NCBI GenBank assembly: GCA_037013495.1
Contig: CM072803.1
Coordinates: 50,791,627-50,855,626 of the forward strand
Reading direction: 5' to 3'
Source: Hippophae tibetana
Lineage: Eukaryota > Streptophyta > Magnoliopsida > Rosales > Elaeagnaceae
Length of the DNA stretch: 64,000 nt
The translations under genes were made by a program, and so were the position numbers. The notes beneath the pieces were generated by a model. It was not told the DNA's origin. It searched no databases and worked only from the letters and a program-made list of their open reading frames with translations. Of this stretch, positions 50,736-63,217 are shown in pieces (position 1 is the stretch's first letter; each line of letters starts with the position of its first letter).

Positions 50736-52877
50736 CATATTTCACTAACTCTTACTCTTAGAATGGGTTTGAAACCTAGATTTCTAGGAAGAAAGGGACA
50801 ACCAAAGGCAAATTCATTATGATGCCATCCAAAAAAACCACAATAACTTATAAATAAGTTAAGAATATTGATGTAAAAAATGAGTCGAAAATGAGAATTA
50901 TTGATCTCTTATTTAGAATAATGAACAAAATTTTAAATTTAAATAGTTTTGCATCATAAGATGTAATAATTACAGTTAAATATATCATAATTATTTGGAA
51001 ATAAAACGCGTAGTATTTATTTCGCCAACTTTCTTTTATAATATAGATATGAGAAAATGGTAATGTTTTATTTTCCCCATATTGATTTTTCCTCATGATC
51101 TATGATTATTTTCTTTCCTTTGTAAGTCCTAATTCCCCGCATAGGCAAATTCATGCAAATTATATTACCTCCCTTCAAAATGGAAAAAAGTTGATGGATA
51201 GAGGTTGTTTTAGACATCATTTGTAAACTTCTTGTTACATAGCTAGAAGAATTGCTATTGTGGATGAGCGTAATATGTAGCATCATATTTCACTAACTCT
51301 TCCTCTTAAAATGGGTTTGAAACCTAGATTTCTAGGGACAAAGGGACAACCAAAGGCAAATTCATTATGATCTCATCCAAAACAACCACAATAACTTATA
51401 AATAAGTTAAGAATATTGATGTCAAAAATGAGTCGAAAATGAGAATTATTGATCTCTTATTTAGAGTAATCAACAAAATTTGAAATTTAAATAGTTTTGC
51501 ATCATAAGACGTAATAATTTCACTTAAATATATCATAATTATTAGGAAATAAAACGCGTAGTATTTATTTCCCCAACTTTCTTTTATAATATAGATATGA
51601 GAAAATGATTATGTTTTATTTTCCTCTTTTTAACTTTTCCTCATGATCTATGATTGATTTCTTTCCTTTGTAAGTCCTAATTCCCCGCACAGGCAAATTC
51701 ATGCAAATTATATTACCTCCCTTCCAAACGGAAAAAGTTGACGGATAGAGGTTGTTTTTGACATCATTTGTAAACTTCTTGTTACATAGCTAGAAAAATT
51801 GCTATTGTGGATGAGCGTAATATGTAGCATCATATTTCACTAACTCTTACTCTTAGAATGGGTTTGAAACCTAGATTTCTAGGGAGAAAGGGACAACCAA
51901 AGTCAAATTCATTATGATGTCATCCAAAAAAACCACATTAACTTATAAATAAGTTAAGAATATTGATGTCAAAAATGAGTCGAAAATGAGAATTATTGAT
52001 CTCTTATTTAGAATAATGAACAAAATTTCAAATTTTAATAGTTTTGCGTCATAAGATGTAATAATTTCAGTTAAATATATCATAATTATTTGGAAATAAA
52101 ACGCGTAGTATTTATTTCGCCAACTTTCTTTTATAATATAGATATGAGAAAATGGTAATGTTTTATTTTCCCCTTATTGATTTTTCCTCATGATCTATGA
52201 TTATTTCCTTTCCTTTGTAAGTCAAAATGGAAAAAAGTTGATGGATAGAGGTTGTTTTAGACATCATTTGTAAACTTCTTGTTACATAGCTAGAAGAATT
52301 GCTATTGTGGATGAGCGTAATATGTAGCATCATATTTCACTAACTCTTCCTCTTAAAATGGGTTTGAAACCTCGATTTCTAGGGACAAAGGGACAACCAA
52401 AGGCAAATTCATTATGATCTCATCCAAAACAACACCAATAACTTATAAATAAGTTAAGAATATTGATGTCAAAAATGAGTCGAAAATGAGAATTATTGAT
52501 CTCTTATTTAGAATAATGAACAAAATTTCAAATTTAAATAGTTTTGTATTATAAGACGTAATAATTTCACTTAAATATATCATAATTATTAGGAAATAAA
52601 ACGCGTAGTATTTATTTCGCCAACTTTCTTTTATAATATAGACATGAGAAAATGATTATGTTTTATTTTTCCCTTATTGATTTTTCTCGATGATCTATGA
52701 TTATTTTCTTTCCTTTGTAAGTCTTAATTCCTAGCACAGGCAAATTCATGCAAATTATATTACCTCCCTTCCAAATGAAAAATGTGGATGGATAGAGGTT
52801 GTTTCACACATCATTTGCAAACTTTTTGTTAGCTAGCTAGAAATATTGCTATTGTGGATGAGCGTAATATGTAGCAT
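50736..52877 (+). repeat. Satellite block repeated about 8.7 kb downstream, copy 1
   Basis: Units at 50736, 51284, 51831 (short, 500 bp) and 52331. From about 50930 to 53420 this matches 59630-62120 at an offset of 8700-8701 bp, including 'aattttaaatttaaatag', 'aattacagttaaat', 'aaagtcaaattc' and the short unit. There are more differences than in the 9001-bp duplication, so it is older. Confidence 0.85.
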
Positions 52878-54516
52878 TATATTTCACTAACTCTTTCTCT
52901 TAGAATGGGTTTGAAACCTAGATTTCTAGGGAGAAAGGGACAACCAAAGGCAAATTCATTACGATTCCATAAAAAAAACGACAATAACTTATAAATAAGG
53001 TAAGAATATTGATGTAAAAAATGAGTCGAAAATGAGAATTATTGATCTCTTATTTAGAATAATGAAGAAAATTTCAAATTTAAATAGTTTTGCATCATAA
53101 GACGTAATAATTTCACTTAAATATATCATAATTATTAGGAAATAAAACGCGTAGTATTTATTTCGCCAACTTTCTTTTATAATATAGACATGAGAAAATG
53201 ATTAGGTTTTATTTTTCCCTTATTGATTTTTCTCGATGATCTATGATTATTTTCTTTCCTTTGTAAGCCTTAATTCCTACCACAGGAAAATTCATGCAAA
53301 TTATATTACCTCCCTTCCAAATGAAAAATGTTGATGGATAGAGGTTGTTTCACACATCTTTTGCAAACTTTTTGTTAGCTAGCTAGAAATATTGCAATTG
53401 TGGATGAGCGTAATATGTAGCATTATATTTCACTAACTCTTTCTCTTATAATAGGTTTGAAACTTAGATTTCTAGGGACAAAGGGACAAACAAAGGCAAA
53501 TTCATTATGAACTCATCCAAAACAACCACAATAACTTATAAATAAGTTATGAATATGGATGTCAAAAATGAGTCGAAAATGAGAATTATTGATCTCTTAT
53601 TTAGAATAATGAACAAAATTTCAAATTTAAATAGTTTTGCATTATAAGACGTAATAATTTCACTTATATATATGATAATTATTTGTAAATAAAATGTGTA
53701 GTATTTATTTCGCCAACATTCTTTTATAATATAGACAAGAGAAAATGATTATGTTTTATTTTTCCCTTATTGATTTTTCTCGATGATCTATGATTATTTT
53801 CTTTCCTTTGTAAGTCTTAATTCCTAGCACAGTCAAATTCATGCAAATTATATTACCTCCCTTCCAAATGAAAAAGGTTGATGGATAGAGGTTGTTTCAC
53901 ACATCATTTACAAACTTTTTGTTTGCAACCGAGAAATATTGCTATTGTGGATGAGCGTAATATGTAGCATTATATTTCACTAACTCTTTCCATTAGAATA
54001 GGTTTGAAACCTAGATTTCTAGGGAGAAAGGGACAACCAAAGGCAAATTCATTACGATGCCATCCAAAAAAACTACAATAAGTTATAAATAAGTTAAGAA
54101 TATTGATGTCAAAATGAGTTGAAAATGAGAATTATTGATCTCTTATTTAGAATAATGAACAAAATTTCAAATTTAAATAGTTTTGTATTATAAGACGTAA
54201 TAATTTCACTTAAATATATCATAATTATTAGGAAATAAAACGCGTAGTATTTATTTCGCCAACTTTCTTTTATAATATAGACATGAGAAAATGATTATGT
54301 TTTATTTTTCCCTTATTGATTTTTCTCGATGATCTATGATTATTTTCTTTCCTTTGTAAGTCTTAATTCCTAGCACAGGCAAATTCATGCAAATTATATT
54401 ACCTCCCTTCCAAATGAAAAATGTGGATGGATAGAGGTTGTTTCACACATCATTTGCAAACTTTTTGTTAGCTAGCTAGAAATATTGCTATTGTGGATGA
54501 GCGTAATATGTAGCAT
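52878..54516 (+). repeat. Higher-order repeat, 3 monomers, copy 1 (1639 bp)
   Basis: Units at 52878, 53424 and 53971. They share the right-hand subtype with 'gtttcacacatcattt', 'ttttctcgatgatc' and unit start 'tatatttcac'. Diagnostic words 'gattccataaaaaaaacgac', 'gattaggtttt' and 'gacaagagaaaatg' recur 1639 bp later. Confidence 0.88.
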
Positions 54517-55609
54517 TATATTTTACTAACTCTTTCTCTTAGAATGGGTTTGAAACCTAGATTTCTAGGGAGAAAGGGACAACCAAAGGCAAATTCATTA
54601 CGATTCCATAAAAAAAACGACAATAACTTATAAATAAGGTAAGAATATTGATGTAAAAAATGAGTGGAAAATGAGAATTATTGATCTCTTATTTAGAATA
54701 ATGAAGAAAATTTCAAATTTAAATAGTTTTGCATCATAAGACGTAATAATTTCACTTAAATATATCATAATTATTAGGAAATAAAACGCGTAGTATTTAT
54801 TTCGCCAACTTTCTTTTATAATATAGACATGAGAAAATGATTAGGTTTTATTTTTCCCTTATTGATTTTTCTCGATGATCTATGATTATTTTCTTTCCTT
54901 TGTAAGCCTTAATTCCTACCACAGGAAAATTCATGCAAATTATATTACCTCCCTTCCAAATGAAAAATGTTGATGGATAGAGGTTGTTTCACACATCATT
55001 TGCAAACTTTTTGTTAGCTAGCTAGAAATATTGCTATTGTGGATGAGCGTAATATGTAGCATTATATTTCACTAACTCTTTCTCTTATAATAGGTTTGAA
55101 ACTTAGATTTCTAGGGACAAAGGGACAAACAAAGGCAAATTCATTATGAACTCATCCAAAACAACCACAATAACTTATAAATAAGTTATGAATATGGATG
55201 TCAAAAATGAGTCGAAAATGAGAATTATTGATCTCTTATTTAGAATAATGAACAAAATTTCAAATTTAAATAGTTTTACATTATAAGACGTAATAATTTC
55301 ACTTAAATATATGATAATTATTTGTAAATAAAATGTGTAGTATTTATTTCGCCAACATTCTTTTATAATATAGACAAGAGAAAATGATTATGTTTTATTT
55401 TTCCCTTATTGATTTTTCTCGATGATCTATGATTATTTTCTTTCCTTTGTAAGTCTTAATTCCTAGCACAGTCAAATTCATGCAAATTATATTACCTCCC
55501 TTCCAAATGAAAAAGGTTGATGGATAGAGGTTGTTTCACACATCATTTACAAAATTTTTGTTTGCTACCTAGAAATATTGCTATTGTGGATGAGCGTAAT
55601 ATGTAGCAT
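54517..55609 (+). repeat. Higher-order repeat, copy 2 of the 1639-bp register
   Basis: Units at 54517 and 55063 match 52878 and 53424 with few changes. The next unit, at 55610, matches the start of 53971 and then switches to another subtype at about 55820. Confidence 0.86.
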
Positions 55610-57795
55610 TATATTTCACTAACTCTTTCTATTAGAATAGGTTTGAAACCTAGATTTCTAGGGAGAAAGGGACAACCAAAGGCAAATTCATTACGATGCC
55701 ATCCAAAAAAACTACAATAAGTTATAAATAAGTTAAGAATATTGATGTGAAAATGAGTTGAAAATGAGAATTATTGATCTCTTATTTAGAATAATGAACA
55801 AAATTTCAAATTTAAATAGTTTTGCATCATAAGATGTAATAATTTCACTTAAATATATCATAATTGTTAGGAAATAAAATGCGTAGTATTTATTTCACCA
55901 ACTTTCTTTTATAATATAGACATGAGAAAATGATTATGTTTTATTTTCCCCTTATTGATTTTTCTCGATGATCTATGATTATTTTCTTTCCTTTGTAAGC
56001 CTTAATTCCTAGCATAGGCAAATTCATGCAAATTATATTACCTCCCTTCCAAATGAAAAATGTTGATGGATAGAGGTTGTTTCACACATCATTTGTAAAC
56101 TTTTTGTTACCTAGCTAGAAATATTGCTATTGTGGATGATTGTAATATGTAGCCTCATATTTCACTATCTCTTACTCTTAGAATGGGTTTGAAACCTAGA
56201 TTTCTAGGGAGAAAAGGGACAACCAAAGGAAAATTCATTACGATGCCATCCAAAAAAACCACAATAACTTATAAATAAATTAAGAATATTGATGTCAAAA
56301 ATGAGTCGAAAATGAGAATTATTGATCTCTTATTTAGAATAATGAACAAAATTTAAAATTTAAATAGTTTTGCATCATAAGACATAATAATTTCACTTAA
56401 ATATATCATAATTATTAGGAAATAAAACGCGTAGTATTTATTTCGCCAACTTTCTTTTATAATATAGACATGAGAAAATGATTAAGTTTTTTTTTCCCTT
56501 ATTGATTCTTCTCGATGATCTATGATTATTTTCTTTTCTTTGTAAGTCTTAATTCCTAGCACAGGCAAATTCATGCAAATTATATTACCTCCCTTCCAAA
56601 TGAAAAATGTTGATGGATAGAGGTTGTTTCACACATCATTTACAAACTTTTTGTTAGCTAGCTAGAAATATTGCTATTGTGGATGAGCGTAATATGTAGC
56701 ATTATATTTCACTAACTCTTACTCTTAGAATGGGTTTGAAACCTAGATTTCTAGGGAGAAAGGGACAACCAAAGGAAAATTCATTACGATGTCATCCAAA
56801 AAAACCACAATAACTTATAAATAAGTTAAGAATATTGATGTCAAAAATGAGTTGAAAATGAGAATTATGGATCTCTTATTTAGAATAATGAACAAAATTT
56901 GAAATTTAAATAGTTTTGCATCATAAGACGTAATAATTTCACTTAAATATATCATAATTATTAGGAAATAAAACGCGTAGTATTTATTTTACCAACTTTC
57001 TTTTATAATATAGACATGAGAAAATGATTATGTTTTATTTTCCCCTTATTGATTTTTCTCGATGATCTATGATTATTTTCTTTCCTTTGTAAGTCTTAAT
57101 TCCTTGCATAGGCAAATTCATGCAAATTATAATACCTCCCTTCCAAATGAAAAATGTTGATGGATAGAGGTTGTTTCACACATCATTTACAAAATTTTTG
57201 TTTGCTACCTAGAAATATTGCTATTGTGGATGAGCGTAATATGTAGCATTATATTTCACTAACTCTTTCTATTTGAATAGGTTTGAAACCTAGATTTCTA
57301 GGGAGAAAGGGACAACCAAAGGCAAATTCATTACGATGCCATCCAAAAAAACTACAATAAGTTATAAATAAGTTAAGAATATTGATGTCAAAATGAGTCG
57401 AAAATGAGAATTATTGATCTCTTATTTAGAATAATGAACAAAATTTCAAATTTAAATAGTTTTACATTATAAGACGTAATAATTTCACTTAAATATATGA
57501 TAATTATTTGTAAATAAAATGTGTAGTATTTATTTCGCCAACATTCTTTTATAATATAGACAAGAGAAAATGATTATGTTTTATTTTTCCCTTATTGATT
57601 TTTCTCGATGATCTATGATTATTTTCTTTCCTTTGTAAGTCTTAATTCCTAGCACAGTCAAATTCATGCAAATTATATTACCTCCCTTCCAAATGAAAAA
57701 GGTTGATGGATAGAGGTTGTTTCACACATCATTTACAAAATTTTTGTTTGCTACCTAGAAATATTGCTATTGTGGATGAGCGTAATATGTAGCAT
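55610..57795 (+). repeat. Higher-order repeat, 4 monomers, copy 1 (2186 bp)
   Basis: Units at 55610, 56156, 56703 and 57250. The first three recur at 57796, 58342 and 58889. The unit at 57250 is a hybrid: its beginning resembles 55610 and its later part 55063 ('tttacattataagacg', 'acattctttt', 'gacaagagaaaatg'). Confidence 0.87.
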
Positions 57796-59435
57796 TATAT
57801 TTCACTAACTCTTTCTATTAGAATAGGTTTGAAACCTAGATTTCTAGGGAGAAAGGGACAACCAAAGGCAAATTCATTACGATGCCATCCAAAAAAACTA
57901 CAATAAGTTATAAATAAGTTAAGAATATTGATGTCAAAATGAGTTGAAAATGAGAATTATTGATCTCTTATTTAGAATAATGAACAAAATTTCAAATTTA
58001 AATAGTTTTGCATCATAAGATGTAATAATTTCACTTAAATATATCATAATTGTTAGGAAATAAAATGCGTAGTATTTATTTCACCAACTTTCTTTTATAA
58101 TATAGACATGAGAAAATGATTATGTTTTATTTTCCCCTTATTGATTTTTCTCGATGATCTATGATTATTTTCTTTCCTTTGTAAGCCTTAATTCCTAGCA
58201 TAGGCAAATTCATGCAAATTATATTACCTCCCTTCCAAATGAAAAATGTTGATGGATAGAGGTTGTTTCACACATCATTTGTAAACTTTTTGTTACCTAG
58301 CTAGAAATATTGCTATTGTGGATGATTGTAATATGTAGCCTCATATTTCACTATCTCTTACTCTTAGAATGGGTTTGAAACCTAGATTTCTAGGGAGAAA
58401 AGGGACAACCAAAGGAAAATTCATTACGATGCCATCCAAAAAAACCACAATAACTTATAAATAAATTAAGAATATTGATGTCAAAAATGAGTCGAAAATG
58501 AGAATTATTGATCTCTTATTTAGAATAATGAACAAAATTTCAAATTTAAATAGTTTTGCATCATAAGACATAATAATTTCACTTAAATATATCATAATTA
58601 TTAGGAAATAAAACGCGTAGTATTTATTTCGCCAACTTTCTTTTATAATATAGACATGAGAAAATGATTAAGTTTTTTTTTCCCTTATTGATTCTTCTCG
58701 ATGATCTATGATTATTTTCTTTTCTTTGTAAGTCTTAATTCCTAGCACAGGCAAATTCATGCAAATTATATTACCTCCCTTCCAAATGAAAAATGTTGAT
58801 GGATAGAGGTTGTTTCACACATCATTTACAAACTTTTTGTTAGCTAGCTAGAAATATTGCTATTGTGGATGAGCGTAATATGTAGCATTATATTTCACTA
58901 ACTCTTACTCTTAGAATGGGTTTGAAACCTAGATTTCTAGGGAGAAAGGGACAACCAAAGGAAAATTCATTACGATGTCATCCAAAAAAACCACAATAAC
59001 TTATAAATAAGTTAAGAATATTGATGTCAAAAATGAGTTGAAAATGAGAATTATGGATCTCTTATTTAGAATAATGAACAAAATTTGAAATTTAAATAGT
59101 TTTGCATCATAAGACGTAATAATTTCACTTAAATATATCATAATTATTAGGAAATAAAACGCGTAGTATTTATTTTACCAACTTTCTTTTATAATATAGA
59201 CATGAGAAAATGATTATGTTTTATTTTCCCCTTATTGATTTTTCTCGATAATCTATGATTATTTTCTTTCCTTTGTAAGTCTTAATTCCTTGCATAGGCA
59301 AATTCATGCAAATTATAATACCTCCCTTCCAAATGAAAAATGTTGATGGATAGAGGTTGTTTCAGACATCATTTGTAAACTTTTTGTTACCTAGCTAGAA
59401 AAATTGCTATTATGGATGAGCGTAATATGTAGCAT
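57796..59435 (+). repeat. Higher-order repeat, copy 2 of the right-hand 2186-bp register
   Basis: Units at 57796, 58342 and 58889 copy 55610-57249 with very few changes, including the rare 'ggatgattgtaatatgtagcc' and 'ttaagttttttttt' variants. Similarity ends near 59360, where 'cagacatcatttgtaaac' replaces 'cacacatcatttacaaa'. Confidence 0.87.
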
Positions 59436-60531
59436 CATATTTCACTAACTCTTACTCTTAGAATGGATTTGAAACCTAGATTTCTAGGGAGAAAGGGACA
59501 ACCAAAGGCAAATTCATTACGATGTCATCCAAAAAAACCACATTAACTTATAAATAAGTTAAGAATATTGATGTCAAAAATGAGTCGAAAATGAGAATTA
59601 TTGATCTCTTATTTAGAATAATGAACAAAATTTTAAATTTAAATAGTTTTGCATCATAAGATGTAATAATTACAGTTAAATATATCATAATTATTTGGAA
59701 ATAAAACGCGTAGTATTTATTTCGCCAACTTTCTTTTATAATATAGATATGAGAAAATGGTAATGTTTTATTTTACCCATATTGATTTTTCCTCATGATC
59801 TATGATTATTTTCTTTCCTTTGTAAGTCCTAATTCCCCGCATAGGCAAATTCATGCAAATTATATTACCTCCCTTTAAATTGGAAAAAAAGTTGATGGAT
59901 AGAGGTTTTTTTAGACATCATTTGTAAACTTCTTGTTACATAGCTAGAAGAATTGCTATTGTGGATGAGCGTAATATGTAGCATCATATTTCACTAACTC
60001 TTCCTCTTAAAATGGGTTTGAAACCTAGATTTCTAGGGACAAAGGGACAACCAAAGGCAAATTCATTATGATCTCATCCAAAACAACCACAATAACTTAT
60101 AAATAAGTTAAGAATATTGATGTCAAAAATGAGTCGAAAATGAGAATTATTGATCTCTTATTTAGAGTAATCAACAAAATTTCAAATTTAAATAGTTTTG
60201 CATAATAAGACGTAATAATTTCACTTAAATATATCATAATTATTAGGAAATAAAACGCGTAGTATTTATTTCCCCAACTTTCTTTTATAATATAGATATG
60301 AGAAAATGATTATGTTTTATTTTCCTCTTTTTGACTTTTCCTCATGATCTATGATTATTTTCTTTCCTTTGTAAGTCCTAATTCCCCGCACAGGCAAATT
60401 CATGCAAATTATATTACCTCCCTTCCAAACGGAAAAAGTTGACGGATAGAGGTTGTTTTTGACATCATTTGTAAACTTCTTGTTACATAGCTAGAAAAAT
60501 TGCTATTGTGGATGAGCGTAATATGTAGCAT
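59436..60531 (+). repeat. Satellite block repeated from about 8.7 kb upstream, copy 2
   Basis: Units at 59436 and 59985. From about 59630 they follow 50930 onward at an 8700-bp offset. The first roughly 190 bp of the unit at 59436 are of another subtype, so the copy boundary lies inside a monomer. Confidence 0.85.
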
Positions 60532-63217
60532 CATATTTCACTAACTCTTACTCTTAGAATGGGTTTGAAACCTAGATTTCTAGGGAGAAAGGGACAACCA
60601 AAGTCAAATTCATTATGATGTCATCCAAAAAAACCACATTAACTTATAAATAAGTTAAGAATATTGATGTCAAAAATGAGTCGAAAATGAGAATTATTGA
60701 TCTCTTATTTAGAATAATGAACAAAATTTCAAATTTAAATAGTTTTGCATCATAAGATGTAAAAATTTCAGTTAAATATATCATAATTATTTGGAAATAA
60801 AACGCGTAGTATTTATTTCGCCAACTTTCTTTTATAATATAGATATGATAAAATGGTAATGTTTTATTTTCCCCTTATTGATTTTTCCTCATGATCTATG
60901 ATTATTTTCTTTCCTTTGTAAGTCAAAATGGAAAAAAGTTGATGGATAGAGGTTGTTTTAGACATCATTTGTAAACTTCTTGTTACATAGCTAGAAGAAT
61001 TGCTATTGTGGATGAGCGTAATATGTAGCATCATATTTCACTAACTCTTCCTCTTAAAATGGGTTTGAAAGCTAGATTTCTAGGGACAAAGGGACAACCA
61101 AAGGCAAATTCATTATGATCTCATCCAAAACAACACCAATAACTTATAAATAAGTTAAGAATATTGATGTCAAAAATGAGTCGAAAATGAGAATTATTGA
61201 TCTCTTATTTAGAATAATGAACAAAATTTCAAATTTAAATAGTTTTGTATTATAAGACGTAATAATTTCACTTAAATATATCATAATTATTAGGAAATAA
61301 AACGCGTAGTATTTATTTCGCCAACTTTCTTTTATAATATAGACATGAGAAAATGATTATGTTTTATTTTTCCCTTATTGATTTTTCTCGATGATCTATG
61401 ATTATTTTCTTTCCTTTGTAAGTCTTAATTCCTAGCACAGGCAAATTCATGCAAATTATATTACCTCCCTTCCAAATGAAAAATGTTGATGGATAGAGGT
61501 TGTTTCACACATCATTTGCAAACTTTTTGTTAGCTAGCTAGAAATATTGCTATTGTGGATGAGCGTAATGTGTAGCATTATATTTCACTAAATCTTTCTC
61601 TTAGAATGGGTTTGAAACCTAGATTTCTAGGGAGAAAGGGACAACCAAAGGCAAATTCATTACTATTCCATAAAAAAAACGACAATAACTTATAAATAAG
61701 TTAAGAATATTGATGTCAAAAATGAGTGGAAAATGAGAATTATTGATCTCTTATTTAGAATAATGAAGAAAATTTCAAATTTAAATAGTTTTGCATCATA
61801 AGACGTAATAATTTCACTTAAATATATCATAATTGTTAGGAAATAAAACGCGTAGTATTTATTTCGCCAACTTTCTTTTATAATATAGACATGAGAAAAT
61901 GATTATGTTTTATTTTTCCCTTATTGATTTTTCTCGATGATCTATGATTATTTTCTTTCCTTTGTAAGTCTTAATTCCTAGCACAGGCAAATTCATGCAA
62001 ATTATATTACCTCCCTTCCAAATGAAAAATGTTGATGGATAGAGGTTGTTTCACACATCATTTACAAACTTTTTGTTTGCTACCTAGAAATATTGCTATT
62101 GTGGATGAGCGTAATATGTAGCATTATATTTCACTAACTCTTTCTATTAGAATAGGTTTGAAACCTAGATTTCTAGGGAGAAAGGGACAACCAAAGGCAA
62201 ATTCATTACGATGCCATCCAAAAAAACTACAATAAGTTATAAATAAGTTAAGAATATTGATGTCAAAGTGAGTTGAAAATGAGAATTATTGATCTCTTAT
62301 TTAGAATAATGAACAAAATTTCAAATTTAAATAGTTTTGCATCATAAGATGTAATAATTTCACTTAAATATATCATAATTGTTAGGAAATAAAACGCGTA
62401 GTATTTTTTTCGCCAACTTTCTTTTATAATATAGACATGAGAAAATGATTATGTTTTATTTTTCCCTTATTGATTTTTCTCGATGATCTATGATTATTTT
62501 CTTTCCTTTGTAAGTCTTAATTCCTAGCACAGGCAAATTCATGCAAATTATATTACCTCCCTTCCAAATGAAAAATGTTGATGGATAGAGGTTGTTTCAC
62601 ACATCATTTACAAACTTTTTGTTTGCTACCTAGAAATATTGTTATTGTGGATGAGCGTAATATGTAGCATTATATTTCACTAACTCTTTCTCTTATAATA
62701 GGTTTGAAACTTAGATTTATAGGGACAAAGGGACAAACAAAGGCAAATTCATTATGAACTCATCCAAAACAACCACAATAACTTATAAATAAGTTAAGAA
62801 TATGGATGTCAAAAATGAGTCGAAAATGAGAATTATTGATCTCTTATTTAGAATAATGAACAAAATTTCAAATTTAAATAGTTTTGCATCATAAGACGTA
62901 ATAATTTCACTTAAATATATCATAATTATTAGGAAATAAAACGCGTAGTATTTATTTTACCAACTTTCTTTTATAATATAGACATGAGAAAATGATTATG
63001 TTTTATTTTCCCCTTATTGATTTTTCTCGATGATCTATGATTATTTTCTTTCCTTTGTAAGTCCTAATTCCCCGCACAGGCAAATTCATGCAAATTATAT
63101 TACCTCCCTTCCAAACGGAAAAAGTTGACGGATAGAGGTTGTTTTTGACATCATTTGTAAACTTCTTGTTACATAGCTAGAAAAATTGCTATTGTGGATG
63201 AGCGTAATATGTAGCAT
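60532..63217 (+). repeat. Higher-order repeat, 5 monomers, copy 1 (2686 bp)
   Basis: Units at 60532 (short, 500 bp), 61032, 61579, 62125 and 62671. The markers 'aaagtcaaattc', 'gatatgataaaatgg' and 'tttgaaagctag' recur 2686 bp later. The first part also matches 51831-53420 at about 8701 bp. Confidence 0.87.
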
